Shown here piece after piece: positions 6,432 through 7,916 of a stretch of 7,916 bases of DNA. The stretch is taken from NCBI GenBank assembly GCA_938008425.1, contig CALLKH010000192.1:1-7916 (forward strand). The letters are read 5' to 3'. This stretch comes from an uncultured Planctomycetaceae bacterium (GTDB lineage: Bacteria; Planctomycetota; Phycisphaerae; UBA1845; UTPLA1). Numbering within the stretch: the stretch's first letter is position 1; the number at the start of each line of letters is the position of its first letter. A program made the position numbers and the translations under genes. Under the pieces are notes generated by a model. The model searched no databases, was not told the origin of the DNA, and worked only from the letters and a program-made list of their open reading frames with translations.

Positions 6432-6437
6432 ACCGCC

Positions 6438-7484
6438 ATGGAAGGCACAGTATCGACGATGGATCCCGCCAATCCCGATCACGACAACATGACCGCCGAC
6501 TCGCCTGATCTGTCGGCCGCAACGACGGACGCGGCTGAATCCGGCGATTCCGGCCGCCCGGCGCGGAAAAAAAATCGCGCGGCCAAACCCCGGCGCACCG
6601 GTCCCAAATCGTCGCCGACGACCGAAACACAGGATGCAACCGTGACCGACATGGCGGATGACAACGCCTCAACGCCGCCGACGGGCGAATCCGGTTTCGC
6701 GGACGACCCGCAGGATACCGAATCCGTCTCCGAAGCGAATCCGCCGATCGACGGCGATGCGTCGAACACAGAAGCTGTTCAGCCCTCCGGAAGCGAGACG
6801 CAATCGAGCCAATCACCCGCCGAACTCCTCCCCCATCGCATCGTCGAGGCGATCCTGATGTCGGCCGACACACAGCTCCCCGCCCCGAAGATCGCGGCCA
6901 TCCTGGGCATCGGCACCGCGAAGGATGTTCGCAAGCACATCGAAACACTGAACGCCGAATACGCCGAACGCGGCTCCGCTTATCGCATCGAGGAAATCGC
7001 CGGCGGCTACCAGATTCTCACCCAGCCTGAATACAACCCCTGGCTGACGAAGCTTCTTCGCGTTCGGCAAGAAACAAAGCTCACCACCGCCGCGATGGAA
7101 ACGCTGGCCGTCGTCGCCTACAAGCAGCCCTGCACACGGGCCGACGTTGAGGCGGTGCGCGGCGTCGCGGCCGGTGACATGCTGAACAAGCTGCGGGAAA
7201 TGAATCTGGTGAAGATCGTCGGCCGCGCCGAAGAGCTGGGACGGCCGATCCTCTACGGCACGACCAGGCGATTTCTAGAAGCCTTCGGTCTTCCCTCGCT
7301 GGAGGACTTGCCGCAGGTGGAAGCGCTGAAGCTCGCCCCGGCGAAGGAGCCTGCGCCTCAATCGAAGCCTGCAAATGACGAGAGCGAGTCCGAGGCGGCG
7401 CCGATTCCGTTTCCGGAGACGATTGAGGACGATTCGGCGGCTGCGGCCGATTCGGTCGAAGATCAATCGAACTCGGACGCCTAA
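6438..7484 (+). CDS. scpB: Segregation and condensation protein ScpB
   Basis: ScpB is the kite subunit of the SMC-ScpA-ScpB condensin; its dimer binds ScpA and helps to compact and separate sister chromosomes. The family core spans about 128-292. It is made of two winged-helix domains: the first from about 130 to 205 (ELLPHRIVEAILMSADTQL, 129-147), the second from about 212 to 285 with the signatures TTAAMETLAVVAYKQPCTRA (216-235), VRGV (240-243) and GRPILYGTTRRFLEAFGLP (268-286). At 348 residues it is much longer than the usual 180-220. The first 125 residues form a disordered acidic Ser/Thr/Asp/Pro-rich extension with a basic patch (KKNRAAKPRRTGPK, 44-57), and the last 55 form an acidic Ala/Glu/Pro tail. 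scpA, often the neighbour, is absent on either side. The gene ends 18 bp before a strong hairpin terminator. Confidence 0.95.
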   Translation: MEGTVSTMDPANPDHDNMTADSPDLSAATTDAAESGDSGRPARKKNRAAKPRRTGPKSSPTTETQDATVTDMADDNASTPPTGESGFADDPQDTESVSEANPPIDGDASNTEAVQPSGSETQSSQSPAELLPHRIVEAILMSADTQLPAPKIAAILGIGTAKDVRKHIETLNAEYAERGSAYRIEEIAGGYQILTQPEYNPWLTKLLRVRQETKLTTAAMETLAVVAYKQPCTRADVEAVRGVAAGDMLNKLREMNLVKIVGRAEELGRPILYGTTRRFLEAFGLPSLEDLPQVEALKLAPAKEPAPQSKPANDESESEAAPIPFPETIEDDSAAAADSVEDQSNSDA

Positions 7485-7492
7485 GCGCCATT

Positions 7493-7539
7493 CAACAAGA
7501 AAAGCGGCGATCCGCCGCCGCGGACCGCCGCTCAATTTC
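7493..7539. terminator. Strong terminator between scpB and the right-edge gene
   Basis: AGCGGCG (7503-7509) pairs with CGCCGCT (7526-7532), and inside it TCCGC (7511-7515) pairs with GCGGA (7520-7524) around a CGCC loop, with one A/C mismatch. The 12-bp stem starts 18 bp after the scpB stop. On the minus strand it is followed directly by TTTTCTTGTTG, a good U-tract, so it should end transcripts coming from the right. On the + strand only CAATTTCG follows, so it would stop scpB transcripts less efficiently. Confidence 0.65.
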
Positions 7540-7762
7540 GACCCTTTATCCCGCATGCCTCCTTTCTGCCGGGTTTCGCCCCGGCGTACATTCACTGCAT
7601 GAATGACTGCGATTTCATCCTGCAGCCGTTGCAATGACTGCGGAAATCACCATGCTTCCACCCCGAGCCGCGCGGGGGCGCCCTGGCGATCGGCCCGTGC
7701 CGGACGCGCCCCGTCGCGACTCCAAGGGGAGGGGAAAGCCACTCTAGGCAACTATGCCGACG
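7533..7762. other. Gene-free, structured intergenic stretch
   Basis: No convincing gene was found in these 230 bp. They hold a hairpin GCCGGG/CCCGGC (7568-7585), a palindrome CATTCA/TGAATG with a five-base loop (7589-7605), a 10-bp direct repeat AATGACTGCG (7602-7611 and 7633-7642, 31 bp apart) and a long-range stem GGGGCGC/GCGCCCC (7675-7681 with 7706-7712). It may be the 3' untranslated region of the right-edge gene, ending at the terminator at 7503, or hold a small RNA. An open + strand frame of 87 codons overlaps the right-edge gene and looks like noise. Confidence 0.45.
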
Positions 7763-7916
7763 TCACGGCACAAGGACAGCGTCCGAGACGCCGCCTGGAT
7801 TGGCGATGGTCGCCGTGGGCGCCGTTGTTCCGGGATCGACCGGAATGTTCGGGTTGCCGGGGGTGAAGTAGGTGTAGATGTTGTCGCGACCGCGTGAGTT
7901 GGTCAGACCCGACTGA
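7763..7916 (-). CDS. C-terminal fragment of an unrecognised, probably exported protein
   Basis: The last 50 codons of a minus-strand gene enter from the right edge and end in TGA (7763-7765). Third codon positions are mostly G or C, as in the sure genes, which supports the frame. The end of the protein is rich in Pro, Gly, Thr and Asn (for example FTPGNPNIPVDPGTTAPTAT) and ends with NPGGVSDAVLVP. This style is usual in secreted or surface proteins of Planctomycetota, including pseudopilin-like ones, but no family can be named from so little. Its transcript probably ends at the hairpin with a U-tract at 7503-7532. Confidence 0.6.
   Translation of the reverse strand, partial: QSGLTNSRGRDNIYTYFTPGNPNIPVDPGTTAPTATIANPGGVSDAVLVP

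Larger units (their letters stand above)
6111..6437. other. Intergenic stretch between the small peptide gene and scpB
   Basis: This 327-bp divergent region must carry the promoters of the small peptide gene (minus) and scpB (+). A + strand promoter candidate is listed separately. A 10-bp palindrome CGGCCGGCCG lies at 6361-6370. A 44-codon + strand frame (6248-6382) begins with ATG and codes for a Pro/Arg-rich peptide, but it has no ribosome binding site and mixed codon use, so it is not called as a gene. Longer frames here on both strands look like noise. Confidence 0.5.

Noticed and set aside
7557..7566. CCTCCTTTCT, identical to the usual 3' tail of 16S rRNA
   Set aside because: No other 16S rRNA sequence surrounds it, so the 10-base match is taken as chance.
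7275..7634. Minus-strand frame of 119 codons opposite the end of scpB, with AGGAGG near an internal ATG
   Set aside because: The AGGAGG is only two bases from the ATG, too close for normal initiation. The peptide is Arg/Leu-rich antisense noise that crosses the terminator hairpin.

Overview
The window is GC-rich bacterial chromosome with a strongly G/C-biased third codon position and few strong Shine-Dalgarno sites. The mix of exported HEAT-repeat proteins, a long disordered N-terminal extension on ScpB and scattered single housekeeping genes suggests a member of the Planctomycetota. This placement is an inference from protein style; there is no rRNA or other taxonomic marker. No mobile element, CRISPR array, tRNA or rRNA was seen.

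Layout from left to right: (1) the last 29 codons of an unrecognised + strand gene (to 92). (2) dprA (247-1491, +), the single-stranded DNA-binding RecA loader, behind a hairpin-rich leader. (3) A minus-strand block read right to left: a 612-residue exported HEAT-repeat protein (3385-5223), murI glutamate racemase (2371-3213) and a 280-residue lipoprotein-like HEAT protein (1515-2357). The last two are 13 bp apart and probably cotranscribed from a sigma70-like promoter in the 171-bp gap before murI. (4) A divergent + strand DinB-fold protein (5442-5966). (5) A 471-bp gap that holds a 24-residue single-span membrane peptide on the minus strand (6024-6098), with a strong ribosome binding site, and the scpB leader. 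(6) scpB (6438-7484, +), a subunit of the SMC condensin complex, without scpA beside it. (7) A strong hairpin terminator (7503-7532), a structured gene-free stretch, and the C-terminal 50 codons of an unrecognised, probably exported minus-strand protein at the right edge.

The housekeeping functions are DNA uptake/recombination (DprA), peptidoglycan precursor supply (MurI makes D-glutamate) and chromosome segregation (ScpB). The least explained parts are the two exported HEAT-repeat proteins on either side of murI, the 24-residue membrane peptide, and the structured stretch at 7533-7762. I did not find a clear multi-gene novel system. The 24-residue peptide and the HEAT-murI-HEAT cluster are the best candidates for something undescribed.
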